64,000 nucleotides of DNA from Myxococcus xanthus. GTDB taxonomy: Bacteria > Myxococcota > Myxococcia > Myxococcales > Myxococcaceae. The notes beneath the pieces were generated by a model. It saw nothing but the letters and a program-made list of their open reading frames with translations, searched no databases and was not told the DNA's origin. This document shows positions 33,831 to 42,659 of the stretch, piece after piece. Both the position numbers and the translations under genes were made by a program. Every line of letters begins with the position of its first letter. Positions within the stretch are counted from its first letter, which is position 1. The stretch spans positions 8,350,001 to 8,414,000 of the forward strand of contig NZ_CP017174.1 in NCBI RefSeq assembly GCF_006402735.1. The letters run 5' to 3'.

Positions 33831-35566
33831 TCAGCGTACAGCGTCGTGCCGTCGGTCGACACGTAGAAGTCCTGTCCCTCCACCTGTCCCCGCGCCCGCA
33901 GCCGCTCCCGCGTGCGCTCCACCGTCAGACGCCGCGCCGCGACGGGTGGCTCCGCATGGGGCACGCGCGGCTGGAACCGCACCGGCCCACCCTTGTCGTC
34001 CGGGGCGTACCTCGTCAGCAGCGCACGGCGGGTGCCGTCGTCCGCGTCGCCGTCGTCCAGGAAGTCCAGCTCCACGGCGCCCCACTCATTCACATCGCAG
34101 TCACACGAGCCGCACCCAGGGAAGCCGCATCCCAGGAAGCCGTTCCGGCAGGAGACACACTTGCTCTTGGGGGACGCGCTACACGCCGCGCACGCATTGC
34201 CTCCAAACGAGTACGTGTGCGAGCCCGGCGAGCCCACGCCGAGCATCTGGTAGCGGTAGTTCATCACGCTGGCGTGCACCACGCTGGTCTGCCCCGGCAC
34301 GTCGTTGCCGTTGTGGTCCAGCGCCAGGTTGTGGCCCAGCTCGTGGATGAAGGTGCCACGCTGTTCCTGGATGCTCGGGCTACTCCAGCAGCCCAGGCTG
34401 ATGATGAGGTCATTGCCCAGCACCTCCGCCTTGCCGGATGAACACGACGTGCTGCTGCCCTGCCGGTAGGCCCACACCGCGTAGTGGAAGTAGGGCCGCC
34501 GCTCCGGGTTCCCGGTGGAGAACCCGCCCTGCTTCAGCGAATAGAAGTCCACGCCGCCGCTGCACGCGCCGAAGCACACCACTTCATGCCAGGGCAGCGC
34601 GCTGTCGATGAAGGCATGCAGCCGCGCGCCCGCGTCCCGCGCGAACACCGCCGCCGCGTCCGCCACCAGCCCGGCATAGGGCTTTCGCGTGAGATAGGGA
34701 TTGGTGGGGTGCTCCATCCAATCCACCTCCACGTAGAGGTCCTTCACCGTGGGGCTGCCCCACTCGGAGAAGGAGAAGCCGTCATTGCCGAACAGCTCCA
34801 GCGTGTCCGGTATCCCATCCCCATCCGAGTCCTTCGAGTCCGGGTTCATCCCCACCAGTGGCTCCAGGGCATTGGAGATGCCGTCCTCGTCCTCGTCGTT
34901 GTCGCTGAAGATGGTGGACCACAGCGCGTCATCGTGGACGAAGCTGGCCGTGCCCGTGCTTCCGGGAAAGCGGCCCACCACCACGCGCTGGGCGCCCGCG
35001 TTCTGTGTGCTCGCCGCGACGACCAGCGGGTAGGAGCGAGGCCCGCTGTCATCGTCGTGTTGCAGGTACTCCGCGTTGGAGCGCAGCAGGAAGACCAGGT
35101 GGTCCCCCGCGCCCGGCGTCGTGGACGTGGCCCGGAAGGTGTCCTTCACGTTCCAGGCGAAGCTGAGCGGCACGCCGCCGAAGGGCTGGTTGCTCAGGAG
35201 GAGCTCTCCGTTGCGATACAGGCTGGCCGTCCCGCCGCGTCCTTCCGCATAGGCGCGCACCCAGACGCGGTAGAGCCCGGAGTCCGGCGCGGTGAACGTC
35301 ACGCAGGAACGCGCCGCGCCCGCGCAGTCGTCGCCCATGGCCACCTGGCTCCAGCCGCCCCGGTCCCGGAGCACGTGAAGGACGGTGTCCGGCGCGGTGC
35401 CCGTCAAATCCCGCGTCTCGAAGGTGTACGTCTGCCCCGCGTCCAGCCACGTGCTCAACCAGATGAAGCTGCCCCAGTCACGCGAGGCCACGTAGTGCGG
35501 CCCGGCCAGCACCAACGCGGGCGCCAGCAACACCAGCATGAGGAGACTCCTCGGAAGCGTCGTCAT
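33821..35566 (-). CDS. Secreted zinc metalloprotease of the metzincin type
   Basis: The product has 581 residues. A signal peptide covers 1-21 (LLMLVLLAPALVLAG). Residues 25-180 form a beta-rich domain with a Cys pair, resembling pre-peptidase C-terminal-like domains. A thrombospondin-type-3-like calcium segment (DNDEDEDG and DSDGDG) spans about 222-255. The zinc site is HELGHNLALDH at 408-418, with a Met-turn in SVMNYRY about 15 residues on, so it is a metzincin. A Cys-rich insert (CAACSASPKSKCVSC and CGFPGCGSCDCD) follows. It overlaps by 4 bases an upstream single-helix membrane protein gene and by 10 bases a downstream lipoprotein gene. It is probably an exported predatory or developmental protease. 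Confidence 0.87.
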   Translation of the reverse strand: MTTLPRSLLMLVLLAPALVLAGPHYVASRDWGSFIWLSTWLDAGQTYTFETRDLTGTAPDTVLHVLRDRGGWSQVAMGDDCAGAARSCVTFTAPDSGLYRVWVRAYAEGRGGTASLYRNGELLLSNQPFGGVPLSFAWNVKDTFRATSTTPGAGDHLVFLLRSNAEYLQHDDDSGPRSYPLVVAASTQNAGAQRVVVGRFPGSTGTASFVHDDALWSTIFSDNDEDEDGISNALEPLVGMNPDSKDSDGDGIPDTLELFGNDGFSFSEWGSPTVKDLYVEVDWMEHPTNPYLTRKPYAGLVADAAAVFARDAGARLHAFIDSALPWHEVVCFGACSGGVDFYSLKQGGFSTGNPERRPYFHYAVWAYRQGSSTSCSSGKAEVLGNDLIISLGCWSSPSIQEQRGTFIHELGHNLALDHNGNDVPGQTSVVHASVMNYRYQMLGVGSPGSHTYSFGGNACAACSASPKSKCVSCRNGFLGCGFPGCGSCDCDVNEWGAVELDFLDDGDADDGTRRALLTRYAPDDKGGPVRFQPRVPHAEPPVAARRLTVERTRERLRARGQVEGQDFYVSTDGTTLYAECP

Positions 35567-36165
35567 CGCGTCTCCTCCGCGTGGAAGAACGCTTCCTTGA
35601 AGGCGTCGTGCTGACGCGACTTTTCCTCTGGCGGAAGCGACCGCCACTTCACCTGCTCCACGGTCAGCGCCTGTTGGTAGCGCGCATCCACTTCTCGCGC
35701 GCGGAGGTCCTCGGCCGAGGGCTCCGGCGGCGTGGCCAGCTTCGCCACCAGGTTCAGCGCCGCCAGATAGCGCCGCTCCTTCACCACGCGCGCTTCGGGC
35801 GTGGCGTCCATGAAGGCGCGCTCAGTGCGCGTCACCAGCACCGCGAGGTCGTCCACAGGCTCCTCTCGGAGCAAGGCCAGTTCGTCAGGTGTCAGCGGAA
35901 CCAGCGCTCGCGCCGCGAACCGCTCCCATTCCGGCGTTTCGTCGCGAAGGCTCGCCACCTGTACCGCGCGGCCGGTGTCATCCTTCGCGGGCTCGACGTG
36001 GAAGCGCGGCCCGGCGGCGACCTTGGGTGGCGATGCGGGAGTCCGGGCGACTTCGGGCGGTGTTCCTTCCTTGCCGAGCGCCCACTGGGGAACCAGCCAC
36101 GAAGCACCTGCTCCGACCAGCATGATGCCCAGCACTACCGCTGCGACTTCCCCTCGTGCGCGCAT
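35563..36165 (-). CDS. Single-pass periplasmic helical protein coupled to the metalloprotease
   Basis: The product has 200 residues. One N-terminal transmembrane helix (about 8-28) is followed by a Pro/Ala-rich spacer and a charged helical domain from about 70 to the end. The stop overlaps the start of the metalloprotease gene (ATGA), so synthesis of the two is coupled. The architecture of anchor, Pro/Ala linker and helices resembles that of membrane-anchored steric foldases of secreted lipases, but I see no lipase-foldase signature. A chaperone or secretion-helper role is inference. It is the first gene of a three-gene unit. Confidence 0.62.
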   Translation of the reverse strand: MRARGEVAAVVLGIMLVGAGASWLVPQWALGKEGTPPEVARTPASPPKVAAGPRFHVEPAKDDTGRAVQVASLRDETPEWERFAARALVPLTPDELALLREEPVDDLAVLVTRTERAFMDATPEARVVKERRYLAALNLVAKLATPPEPSAEDLRAREVDARYQQALTVEQVKWRSLPPEEKSRQHDAFKEAFFHAEETR

Positions 36166-36299
36166 GCGTCGTCCCCCACTCGATGGCGCGCAGCTCTAGC
36201 GCCATTTGCATGGGACGGCAAACCCACCCCGCAGCAGTCTGTGCAGGGGCATCCACGCCACACGGAAGTGTCATGACATGGACGCCGGACGGGTGGGCG

Positions 36300-36956
36300 C
36301 TACGCCTGAGGAATGGGGCGACCCGGGCCGTGGAACACCACGACGGGCGCGGGCAACGTGAGCGATTCGTCCTCTGGCGTCGTGCCCGTGGCGCCCTTCG
36401 CGAGTGGATGCCCACCGGCGAGCACCTCACGCATACGTGTCACCAGCCACTGCGCTCCACGAAGCGCGTCACGCACCAGCAGTAGCGGCGCGTCGCGTGA
36501 CAGCAGCGCGGGGGAGGTCGCCTTGCTCGTTGAATCGGGCTGTCCCACGCCCAGCTCGTAGACCATCTTTCCTCCGAGCGTCGCCGTGCAGAGCGCCAGC
36601 CCACAGGCGCCCAGCGCCAGCGCCACGGTGGCCGCGGTGGGCTCGCGCCGCAACCGCCACACCGTCACCCCCAAGGCACCGAGCAGCACGGTGGCATTGC
36701 CCACGCCATGCAGGAACGTCATGTCCCGGGCACGCGGCGTCTCCAGCCGGACCTCCTGGCTGGCCGCCAGTCCCGACACGCCCGCGAGCAGGCCGCCAAT
36801 GGAGCCTGCCACCCAGATGCGGCGTGCCACCCGGGCCCAGGCGCCGTCGCCTGTCGTCACCGAGATGAGGTCCGCAACCGCCGCCGTGGGCAGCAGGGCC
36901 AGTGGCATGTGCACCAGTGCCGGGTGCAGCTCGTACAACAGCATCTCCTTCTTCAT
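36300..36956 (-). CDS. DUF2231-type membrane protein
   Basis: The product has 218 residues. It begins MKKEMLLYELHPALVHMPLALLPTAA, matching the H-P-x-x-V-H-x-P motif of DUF2231 membrane proteins. Four hydrophobic helices follow within residues 15-135, with a His in FLHGVGNA. The C-terminal 80 residues are soluble and carry a basic segment. Family members are often found with cytochromes or redox proteins; none is adjacent here. It lies 95 bases after map on the same strand, with a strong hairpin between, so it may have its own promoter. Confidence 0.75.
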   Translation of the reverse strand: MKKEMLLYELHPALVHMPLALLPTAAVADLISVTTGDGAWARVARRIWVAGSIGGLLAGVSGLAASQEVRLETPRARDMTFLHGVGNATVLLGALGVTVWRLRREPTAATVALALGACGLALCTATLGGKMVYELGVGQPDSTSKATSPALLSRDAPLLLVRDALRGAQWLVTRMREVLAGGHPLAKGATGTTPEDESLTLPAPVVVFHGPGRPIPQA

Positions 36957-37025
36957 CGCGCGGCCTCCTGCCCTCGTCCTCCAAGGGTAGGCACCCCGAG
37001 GACCCATGGCAGGGACGGCCGCCTG

Positions 37026-37044
37026 CCCGCCCTCCCAGGGCGGG
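37026..37044 (-). terminator. Hairpin downstream of map
   Basis: CCCGCCCT and AGGGCGGG are perfectly complementary 8-base arms with a 3-base loop. The stem starts 7 bases after the map stop on the minus strand. It is very stable but has no T-run. It probably separates map from the DUF2231 gene. Confidence 0.5.
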
Positions 37045-37051
37045 GAAGCGT

Positions 37052-37834
37052 TCAGCAGGCGATTTCGAGCGAGAGGGCGAGCTCGGGCTGGGTGAGCACC
37101 TCGCAGCCGTCGGGGGTCACCAGGATGGTGTGCTCGAACTGCGCGGACAGGCTGCCGTCCTCCGTCACCACCGTCCAACCGTCGGCCAGGATGCGGATGT
37201 CCGGCCGGCCCAGGTTCACCATGGGCTCCACGGTGAGGACCATGCCCGAGCGCAGCTTGATGCCCGAGCCTCGCTTGCCGGTATGGGGGACGGTGGGCGG
37301 CCCATGCATCTGGTGGCCGATGCCATGCCCGCCGAACTCCTCCACCACACTGCAGCCCTCCTTCTTCGCCAGCTCCTCGATGGCCGCGCCGATGTCTCCC
37401 AGCCGCGCGCCATGGCGGACGACGGCGATGCCCGCGTCACGGCAGCGGCGCGCGACGTCCACGATGCGACGGGCGTCTTCGGACACCTCCCCGATGAGGA
37501 AGGTCGCGGAGGTGTCTCCGTGGAAGCCGTCCAGGCACGTCGTCACGTCCACGTTGATGATGTCCCCGCGGACCAACTGCTCACCTGCGTTCGGAACGCC
37601 GTGACAGACGATGTGGTTGCGGCTGGTACAGACGGTGGCCGGGTAGCCCTTGAACCCCAGCTGACTGGGCTTGCCACCCCGGCGCGCCGTGTCCTCGCGA
37701 ACCCACTGGTCGATGTCCGCCGTGGTGACACCAGGTGTCAGCTTCGAGGCAACGAAAGCCAGCGTACCGGCGGCTGCCTGACTCGCTCGGCGCAGACGTT
37801 CGACGTCCGTGCCCTTGAACAAAGGAATGCTCAT
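37052..37834 (-). CDS. map: Type I methionine aminopeptidase
   Basis: It removes the initiator Met from nascent proteins. The product has 260 residues from the ATG at MSIPLFKGTDVERL; an ATG nine bases upstream is possible. Metal ligands are visible in order: Asp in INVDVTTCLDGFHGDTSAT (two Asp), His in GGHGIGHQMH, Glu in TVEPMV and Glu in AQFEHTI. The conserved substrate His is in NHIVCHGVPN. It has no SEC-C zinc motif at the N-terminus. It is divergent from the LysR-type gene. Confidence 0.92.
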   Translation of the reverse strand: MSIPLFKGTDVERLRRASQAAAGTLAFVASKLTPGVTTADIDQWVREDTARRGGKPSQLGFKGYPATVCTSRNHIVCHGVPNAGEQLVRGDIINVDVTTCLDGFHGDTSATFLIGEVSEDARRIVDVARRCRDAGIAVVRHGARLGDIGAAIEELAKKEGCSVVEEFGGHGIGHQMHGPPTVPHTGKRGSGIKLRSGMVLTVEPMVNLGRPDIRILADGWTVVTEDGSLSAQFEHTILVTPDGCEVLTQPELALSLEIAC

Positions 37835-37911
37835 GGCCGCCAAGGTGAGGGGCCGGGGTGCCTGGCGTCCAATGCTGTTTCGGTATGGCCAATAGCGCTA
37901 GAGTGGCGAAC

Positions 37912-38190
37912 GTGAGCCTCACGCACATCCAGTCCTTCGTCGCCGTTGCCGAGGAATGCAACGTGGGCCGGGCCGCGCGCCGCCTGCACCTGACGCAGCC
38001 GCCGCTCAGCCGTCACATCCAGGCGCTCGAGGACGAACTCGGAGCACGGCTCTTCGAGCGGACCCGGGGTGGCATGCGCCTGCTCCCCGCGGGCGAAGCC
38101 TTCCTGCAGCACGCGCGTCGCATCCTGGCGGAGGTGGACGCCGCCATGCTCACCGTGCGGGACGTGGCGGGCAGCCGCGCCGGCGGATGA
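37912..38190 (+). CDS. Short LysR-type DNA-binding protein lacking the effector domain
   Basis: The product has 92 residues from a GTG at SLTHIQSFVAVAEECN, the standard LysR N-terminus; an ATG at 37885 would add nine residues. The winged HTH is complete: VGRAARRLHLTQPPLSRHIQALEDELGARLFERT, then the linker helix LLPAGEAFLQHARRILAEVDAAML. The chain stops after the linker helix, where a LysR regulator normally continues with about 200 residues of substrate-binding domain. No continuation was found in the other two forward frames before the TonB receptor. It could be a remnant or a stand-alone DNA-binding or dominant-negative protein. Confidence 0.7.
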   Translation: MSLTHIQSFVAVAEECNVGRAARRLHLTQPPLSRHIQALEDELGARLFERTRGGMRLLPAGEAFLQHARRILAEVDAAMLTVRDVAGSRAGG

Positions 38191-38365
38191 CGCAGCCAGG
38201 TCCGGTGCGAGCCTCGGCCTCTTGAGTCTGGAGCGTGCGTTCAACATCGGACGGACAGGTGCCTCCTTCGGCGGCGTCATGCGCCCGACGACCTGGGACC
38301 GGGTTGTCGGGCTGCTAGAGCGAGCATCGATGCCCGACCTCCTCGTGACTCATCGGAGTCCTCAC

Positions 38366-40504
38366 GTGCGTCCTATCCGGGTGCTCGCGCCCCTGCTCTG
38401 GGTCCTCGCCTCCTCCACGGTGATGGCGGCGCCGACTCCTGAGGCTCAGGAGGTTCCCGACACGAACGGGCAGCCGCCGGCAGACGCGCCCACGCGGGAG
38501 CCGACGGAGGCAGCGGACGCTGACGCTGGGCGGACCGTCGTCACGGGCTCGCGGCGTCCCAGGCCGGCGCGGGACGTGCCCGCCACCACCACGGTCCTCC
38601 CCCGCCCGGAAATCGACCGGAGCCCCACGCTGACACAGGACGCGCTGGTCCGCACCGTGCCCTCCGCCGCCACCTTCCGCCGCACGCCCAGCCTCGTCTC
38701 CGACCCGACGGCACAGGGACTCAACCTGCGCGGGCTCGCGCCTTCGGGTGTGGCGCGAAGCCTCGTGCTGCTCGACGGCATTCCCGTCAACGACCCGTTT
38801 GGTGGCTGGATTTTCTGGCGCTCGCTGCCACGGCTCGGACTCGAGCGCATCGAGGTCGTCCCCAGCGGAGGCTCCGCCCTCTACGGCAGTGGCGCGCTCG
38901 GCGGTGTCGTGCAGCTCGTTTCACGCGACGTCACCGGAACGCAGTTCGACGCGGATGCCACCTACGGCAACGCGCATACGGGCATGCTCGCGGCACGCGG
39001 GGCGGAGGCGTGGGGCCCCGTCCGCGCCTCGCTGGAGGCAGAGCTGCTCAACAGCGACGGCTACCCCATCGTCAGTGCCGCCCAGCGCGGCGCCATCGAC
39101 GCGGACACGCCCAGCAGCCATGCCGTCCTCAACGGGCGCGTCGAAGCGGATGCCACCGATGCGCTCACCCTCTCCGCTCGCGCCGGTCTCTTCCGCGAGA
39201 ACCAGAACGGCGGCACCCAGCTCACCACCGCGCGCGTGGAGCTGGCGCACTTCGGCGCGGGCGCACGGCTGCGCACCGCGCACGGCGGCACCTTCACGCT
39301 GGACCTCTTCGGCCGCGTGCAGCGCTTCGAACAGGACCGCGCGCGCATCACCCAGGACCGCTCTTCCGAGGCACTGGCCGCCAGTCAGGACGTACCGGCC
39401 AACGACCAGGGCGCGTCCCTCGTCTGGACCGGCCCGTCCTGGACAGCCCTGGGCACGCACGTCCTCACCGCCGGCCTGGATGCGCGCCGCATGGCGGGCA
39501 CGTCCTGGGAGCAGCTCTTCCCTCCCGCGCCCTCGGAGACCTCCCTCCGCCTGCGCGACACCGGAGGCACCCAGCTGTCCGGCGGTGTCTTCATCGAGGA
39601 CCTCTACACGCCCTCGCCCGCACTGGAGCTCAGCGCCGCGCTCCGGATGGACGTGTGGCGCAACCAGAACGGTGAGCAGCGTCTGGAGCGCGCCAACGGC
39701 GCGGTGGACACGACAAGCTTCGACGACCGCACCGAGCAGCAGCTCAGCCCACGGTTGGGCTTGCGAGTACGTCCGTTGGAAGGGCTCACCCTGCGCGCCT
39801 CCGCCTATCGTGCGTTCCGCGCCCCCACGCTCAACGAGCTGTACCGCCCCTTCCAGGTGGGCACCCTCCTCACCGCCGCCAACGCCAACCTGGGCGCGGA
39901 GCGGCTGTGGGGCGCCGAGGCCGGCGTGGAGGCCGAGTCCTCCTCGCTGGGCCTCACCACGCGCGTGACGGGCTTCTGGAACGTGCTCGACGACCCCATC
40001 ACCAACGTCACGCTGGAGCAGCCGCTTCCGGATGGATCCACGCGCCAGCGGGAGAATCTGGGACAGGCGCGGGTGCGCGGCGTGGAGGCGAGCGTGGACT
40101 GGAAGCTGGCACGTCAGTGGACGGCGCTGCTCGCGTACACCTTCGTGGACCCCGTCGTGACGCGCTCGCCGGGACAACCCGGGCTGGTGGGCAAGCAACT
40201 CGCGCAGGACCCCCGACACCGGGGCACCGCCATCGTCACCTTCCACGACCCCGACATCGTGACGGCCACGGTGCAGCTTCGCGTGACGGGCGCTCAGTTC
40301 GAGGACGACCTCAACGAGCGCCCCATGGGCGGCTACGCCGTGGTGGACGTGTCCGCCAGCCGCCACCTCTTCTGGAAGTTGCACGTCTTCGGCGCGGTGG
40401 AGAACCTCTTCGACCGCGAGTACCTCGCGGGCCGCGCCGGGGTGGACACGTTGGGTCCACCCCTGCTGGCGCGCATCGGCCTGCGGCTGCGCGACGCGCC
40501 CTGA
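38366..40504 (+). CDS. TonB-dependent outer-membrane receptor
   Basis: The GTG start is chosen because GGAG lies seven bases upstream and it begins a signal peptide (VRPIRVLAPLLWVLASSTVMA). The product has 712 residues. A Pro/Ala-rich spacer precedes a possible TonB-box region (GRTVVTGSRR). The plug domain spans about 70-190 (LNLRGLAPSGVARSLVLLDG, IEVVPSGGSALYGSGALGG). The 22-strand barrel follows and includes YRAFRAPTLNELYRPF and ends FGAVENLFDREYLAGRAG plus a final barrel strand. The ligand is unknown; siderophore, cobalamin or nickel are options. A truncated LysR-type gene lies just upstream. No transport genes are adjacent. Confidence 0.87.
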   Translation: MRPIRVLAPLLWVLASSTVMAAPTPEAQEVPDTNGQPPADAPTREPTEAADADAGRTVVTGSRRPRPARDVPATTTVLPRPEIDRSPTLTQDALVRTVPSAATFRRTPSLVSDPTAQGLNLRGLAPSGVARSLVLLDGIPVNDPFGGWIFWRSLPRLGLERIEVVPSGGSALYGSGALGGVVQLVSRDVTGTQFDADATYGNAHTGMLAARGAEAWGPVRASLEAELLNSDGYPIVSAAQRGAIDADTPSSHAVLNGRVEADATDALTLSARAGLFRENQNGGTQLTTARVELAHFGAGARLRTAHGGTFTLDLFGRVQRFEQDRARITQDRSSEALAASQDVPANDQGASLVWTGPSWTALGTHVLTAGLDARRMAGTSWEQLFPPAPSETSLRLRDTGGTQLSGGVFIEDLYTPSPALELSAALRMDVWRNQNGEQRLERANGAVDTTSFDDRTEQQLSPRLGLRVRPLEGLTLRASAYRAFRAPTLNELYRPFQVGTLLTAANANLGAERLWGAEAGVEAESSSLGLTTRVTGFWNVLDDPITNVTLEQPLPDGSTRQRENLGQARVRGVEASVDWKLARQWTALLAYTFVDPVVTRSPGQPGLVGKQLAQDPRHRGTAIVTFHDPDIVTATVQLRVTGAQFEDDLNERPMGGYAVVDVSASRHLFWKLHVFGAVENLFDREYLAGRAGVDTLGPPLLARIGLRLRDAP

Positions 40505-40507
40505 TGC

Positions 40508-42496
40508 TCAGCGGAGGGTGCGCACCGGCCGCACCGGTCCGTTGAACCAGCGGCTCAGCGACACCACGTCCTCCATGCGGCGTGCGGGCGGGAGGCTGTC
40601 GAGGAAGACGCGGCCATACGCCTTCGTCACGATGCGCCGGTCCAGCATCGCCACGATGCCCCGGTCCGACTGCGTGCGGATGAGCCGGCCGAAGCCCTGC
40701 CGCAGCGCCAGCGCCGCGTGCGGGAGCTGATACAGCTCGAAGGGCTCCTCGCCCCGCTGCTGGAGCTGTTTGATGCGCGCGGCCACCAGCGGGTCTCCCG
40801 GCGACGCGAAGGGCAGCCGGTCGATGATGACCAGGCTCAGCGCGTCACCCGGCACGTCGACGCCCTCCCAGAAGCTGTGCGCCGCGAAGAGGACGCTCGG
40901 AGTCTCGCGGAAGGCCTCCAGCAGTTGCTGCTTGGGGCGCTCGCCTTGCAGCAGCGACTGATAGGGCAACCGGGGCGCCACCAGCTCATAGGCCCGCACC
41001 ATGTTGCGCAGGGACGTGAAGAGCACGAAGGCGCGCCCACCCGTCACCTCGCAGAGCCGTTCAATCTCCTCCGCCGCCTCCTCGATGAACCCCGGGGCGG
41101 CCGGGTCCGGCAGGTGCGTAGGCAGGTACAGCGCCGCCTGTGACGGGTAGTCAAAGGGACTGGGCACCGCCAGCGTCCGCACGCGCGTCACCGGCTGGCC
41201 GTCCTCGCCGTACAGGCCCATGCGGTTGGCGAAGAAGTCGAAGCGGCTGTCGGCCGCCAGCGTCGCGGACGTGTACACCACCGTGTCCAACGCGCCGTAC
41301 ATCCGCTCGCGCAGCTCCTTCGCCACGTCGATGGGGCTGGCGCGCAGGAAGAGGCCCTTGCCCCGCTGCTCCGCCCAGTAGACGTGGTCCGAGGACTCGG
41401 CCTTCTCCAGGAAGGAGAGCTGCTCCTCCATCTCGTCCGAGCGGCGGGTGATGGCGGCCAGCTCCGGCTCGCGCTCGCCCACCGTGAAGGCGGACAACGC
41501 GGCCAGCGCGTCACGCACGCCCTCCAGCGGCGTGGACAGCTTCGCCATGACCTCCGAGCGCAGCGCCACGGAGGCCTCGTGGCCGGACAGCCCCAGCGCC
41601 CGGGGCGCCTGCGCGAAGAGCGCATCCGCCCCCGCGCGCAACCGGGCCGCCAGCGCGCGCAGCATGGCGTGGCGGGCGTCGTCCTCCTTCAGCGACGCCA
41701 CCGCGTCCCGCGCCAGCTCCTCCAGCCGGTAGTTGGACACGCTGCAACCGAAGTGGCCGCTGGCCGCGTCTTCCAGCGCATGGGCCTCGTCGAAGATGAC
41801 GGCCTCGTACCAGGGCAGCACGCCCTCGGTGCGCTTGCCGGAGCTGCGCAGCGCCAGGTCCGCGAAGAAGAGGTGGTGGTTGACCACCAGCAGGTCCGCC
41901 TGCTCCGCGCGCTTGCGCATGCGCGTGACGAAGCACGTCTCGTACTGCGGGCACTTGGTGCCCACGCACGTCTCGGACGTGGTGGACAGGCGCGACCAGG
42001 CGCTGAAGGACTCGGGCAGGTCCAGCTCGCTGCGGTCGCCGGTGTCCGTCTCCTCCGCCCACGCCTTCAGCTTGGGCCAGTAGCGCGACTCCTCGCGCGA
42101 GCCGAACTGCGGCTCCTTGGAGAAGGCGTCATAGCGGTGCAGGCAGAGGTAGTTGCTGCGGCCCTTGAGGTACGCGGCCTCGAAGCGCAGGCCCATCTTC
42201 TCCCGCATCAACGGCAGGTCCTTGAAGAAGATCTGGTCCTGCAAGGTCTTGGTGGCCGTGGACACGACCACCCGGCGTCCCGACAGCAGCGCGGGCACCA
42301 GGTAGGCGAGCGTCTTGCCCGTGCCGGTTCCCGCCTCGGCCAGCAGGTAGCTGTGCTCGGCGAAGGCCCGCTCCACGGCGCGCGCCATCTGAAGCTGCTC
42401 CGGGCGGTGCTCGTACGCGGGCAGCGCGACCTCGAGCGCGCCTCCCGGACCGAGCAGGCTGTCGACGGACGGAGGGGTGGAGACGGAGAGCGACAT
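40508..42496 (-). CDS. DinG/XPD-like ATP-dependent DNA helicase
   Basis: It is a superfamily 2, 5'-3' DNA helicase of the Rad3/XPD type. The product has 662 residues from the ATG; a GTG two codons upstream is possible. Motifs: HRPEQLQMARAV, Walker A AEAGTGTGKT near 52-61, STATKTLQDQ, four Cys near 118, 177, 182 and 188 (YLCLH, TCVGTKCPQYETC) spaced as a 4Fe-4S site, VVNHHLFFAD, and DEAH in VIFDEAHALED. The C-terminal half has VLFTSLRNM, ARIKQLQQRGEEPF and QGFGRLIRTQSDRG. It probably resolves R-loops or damaged DNA structures. Close to DinG/YoaA. Confidence 0.9.
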   Translation of the reverse strand: MSLSVSTPPSVDSLLGPGGALEVALPAYEHRPEQLQMARAVERAFAEHSYLLAEAGTGTGKTLAYLVPALLSGRRVVVSTATKTLQDQIFFKDLPLMREKMGLRFEAAYLKGRSNYLCLHRYDAFSKEPQFGSREESRYWPKLKAWAEETDTGDRSELDLPESFSAWSRLSTTSETCVGTKCPQYETCFVTRMRKRAEQADLLVVNHHLFFADLALRSSGKRTEGVLPWYEAVIFDEAHALEDAASGHFGCSVSNYRLEELARDAVASLKEDDARHAMLRALAARLRAGADALFAQAPRALGLSGHEASVALRSEVMAKLSTPLEGVRDALAALSAFTVGEREPELAAITRRSDEMEEQLSFLEKAESSDHVYWAEQRGKGLFLRASPIDVAKELRERMYGALDTVVYTSATLAADSRFDFFANRMGLYGEDGQPVTRVRTLAVPSPFDYPSQAALYLPTHLPDPAAPGFIEEAAEEIERLCEVTGGRAFVLFTSLRNMVRAYELVAPRLPYQSLLQGERPKQQLLEAFRETPSVLFAAHSFWEGVDVPGDALSLVIIDRLPFASPGDPLVAARIKQLQQRGEEPFELYQLPHAALALRQGFGRLIRTQSDRGIVAMLDRRIVTKAYGRVFLDSLPPARRMEDVVSLSRWFNGPVRPVRTLR

Positions 42497-42616
42497 CGGC
42501 ACCGAGGGGGAGACGGGAAGCGGCCGGACAAAATAGCAGCGACCGCCGTTTCAAGCGCGTTTCCGGCCGCGGCCGCGCCGCCTGGCCCGGGTGGCTGCCT
42601 GCTCCTCCGTCAGCGA

Positions 42617-42641
42617 GCCGCACCGCCCTCGGCGGCACGGC
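42617..42641. terminator. Hairpin after the zinc-ribbon gene
   Basis: GCCG-CA-CCGCC pairs with GGCGG-CA-CGGC around a CTC loop: nine base pairs with a symmetric CA/CA internal bulge. It lies 19 bases beyond the stop of the zinc-ribbon gene and upstream of the helicase gene on the same strand. It lacks a T-run. Confidence 0.4.
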
Positions 42642-42659
42642 GCCCGGACAGCCCGGCGC

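Noticed and set aside
38191-38365. Cobalamin-riboswitch-like CCGGTGCGAGCC before the TonB receptor gene
   Set aside because: The conserved CCCGCCACTGT core and the AGGGAA box are missing, so the match is too short to support.
37885-38365. Frameshifted LysR effector domain between the HTH gene and the TonB receptor
   Set aside because: The other two forward frames show no LysR effector-domain motifs, and too few bases are available for about 200 residues.
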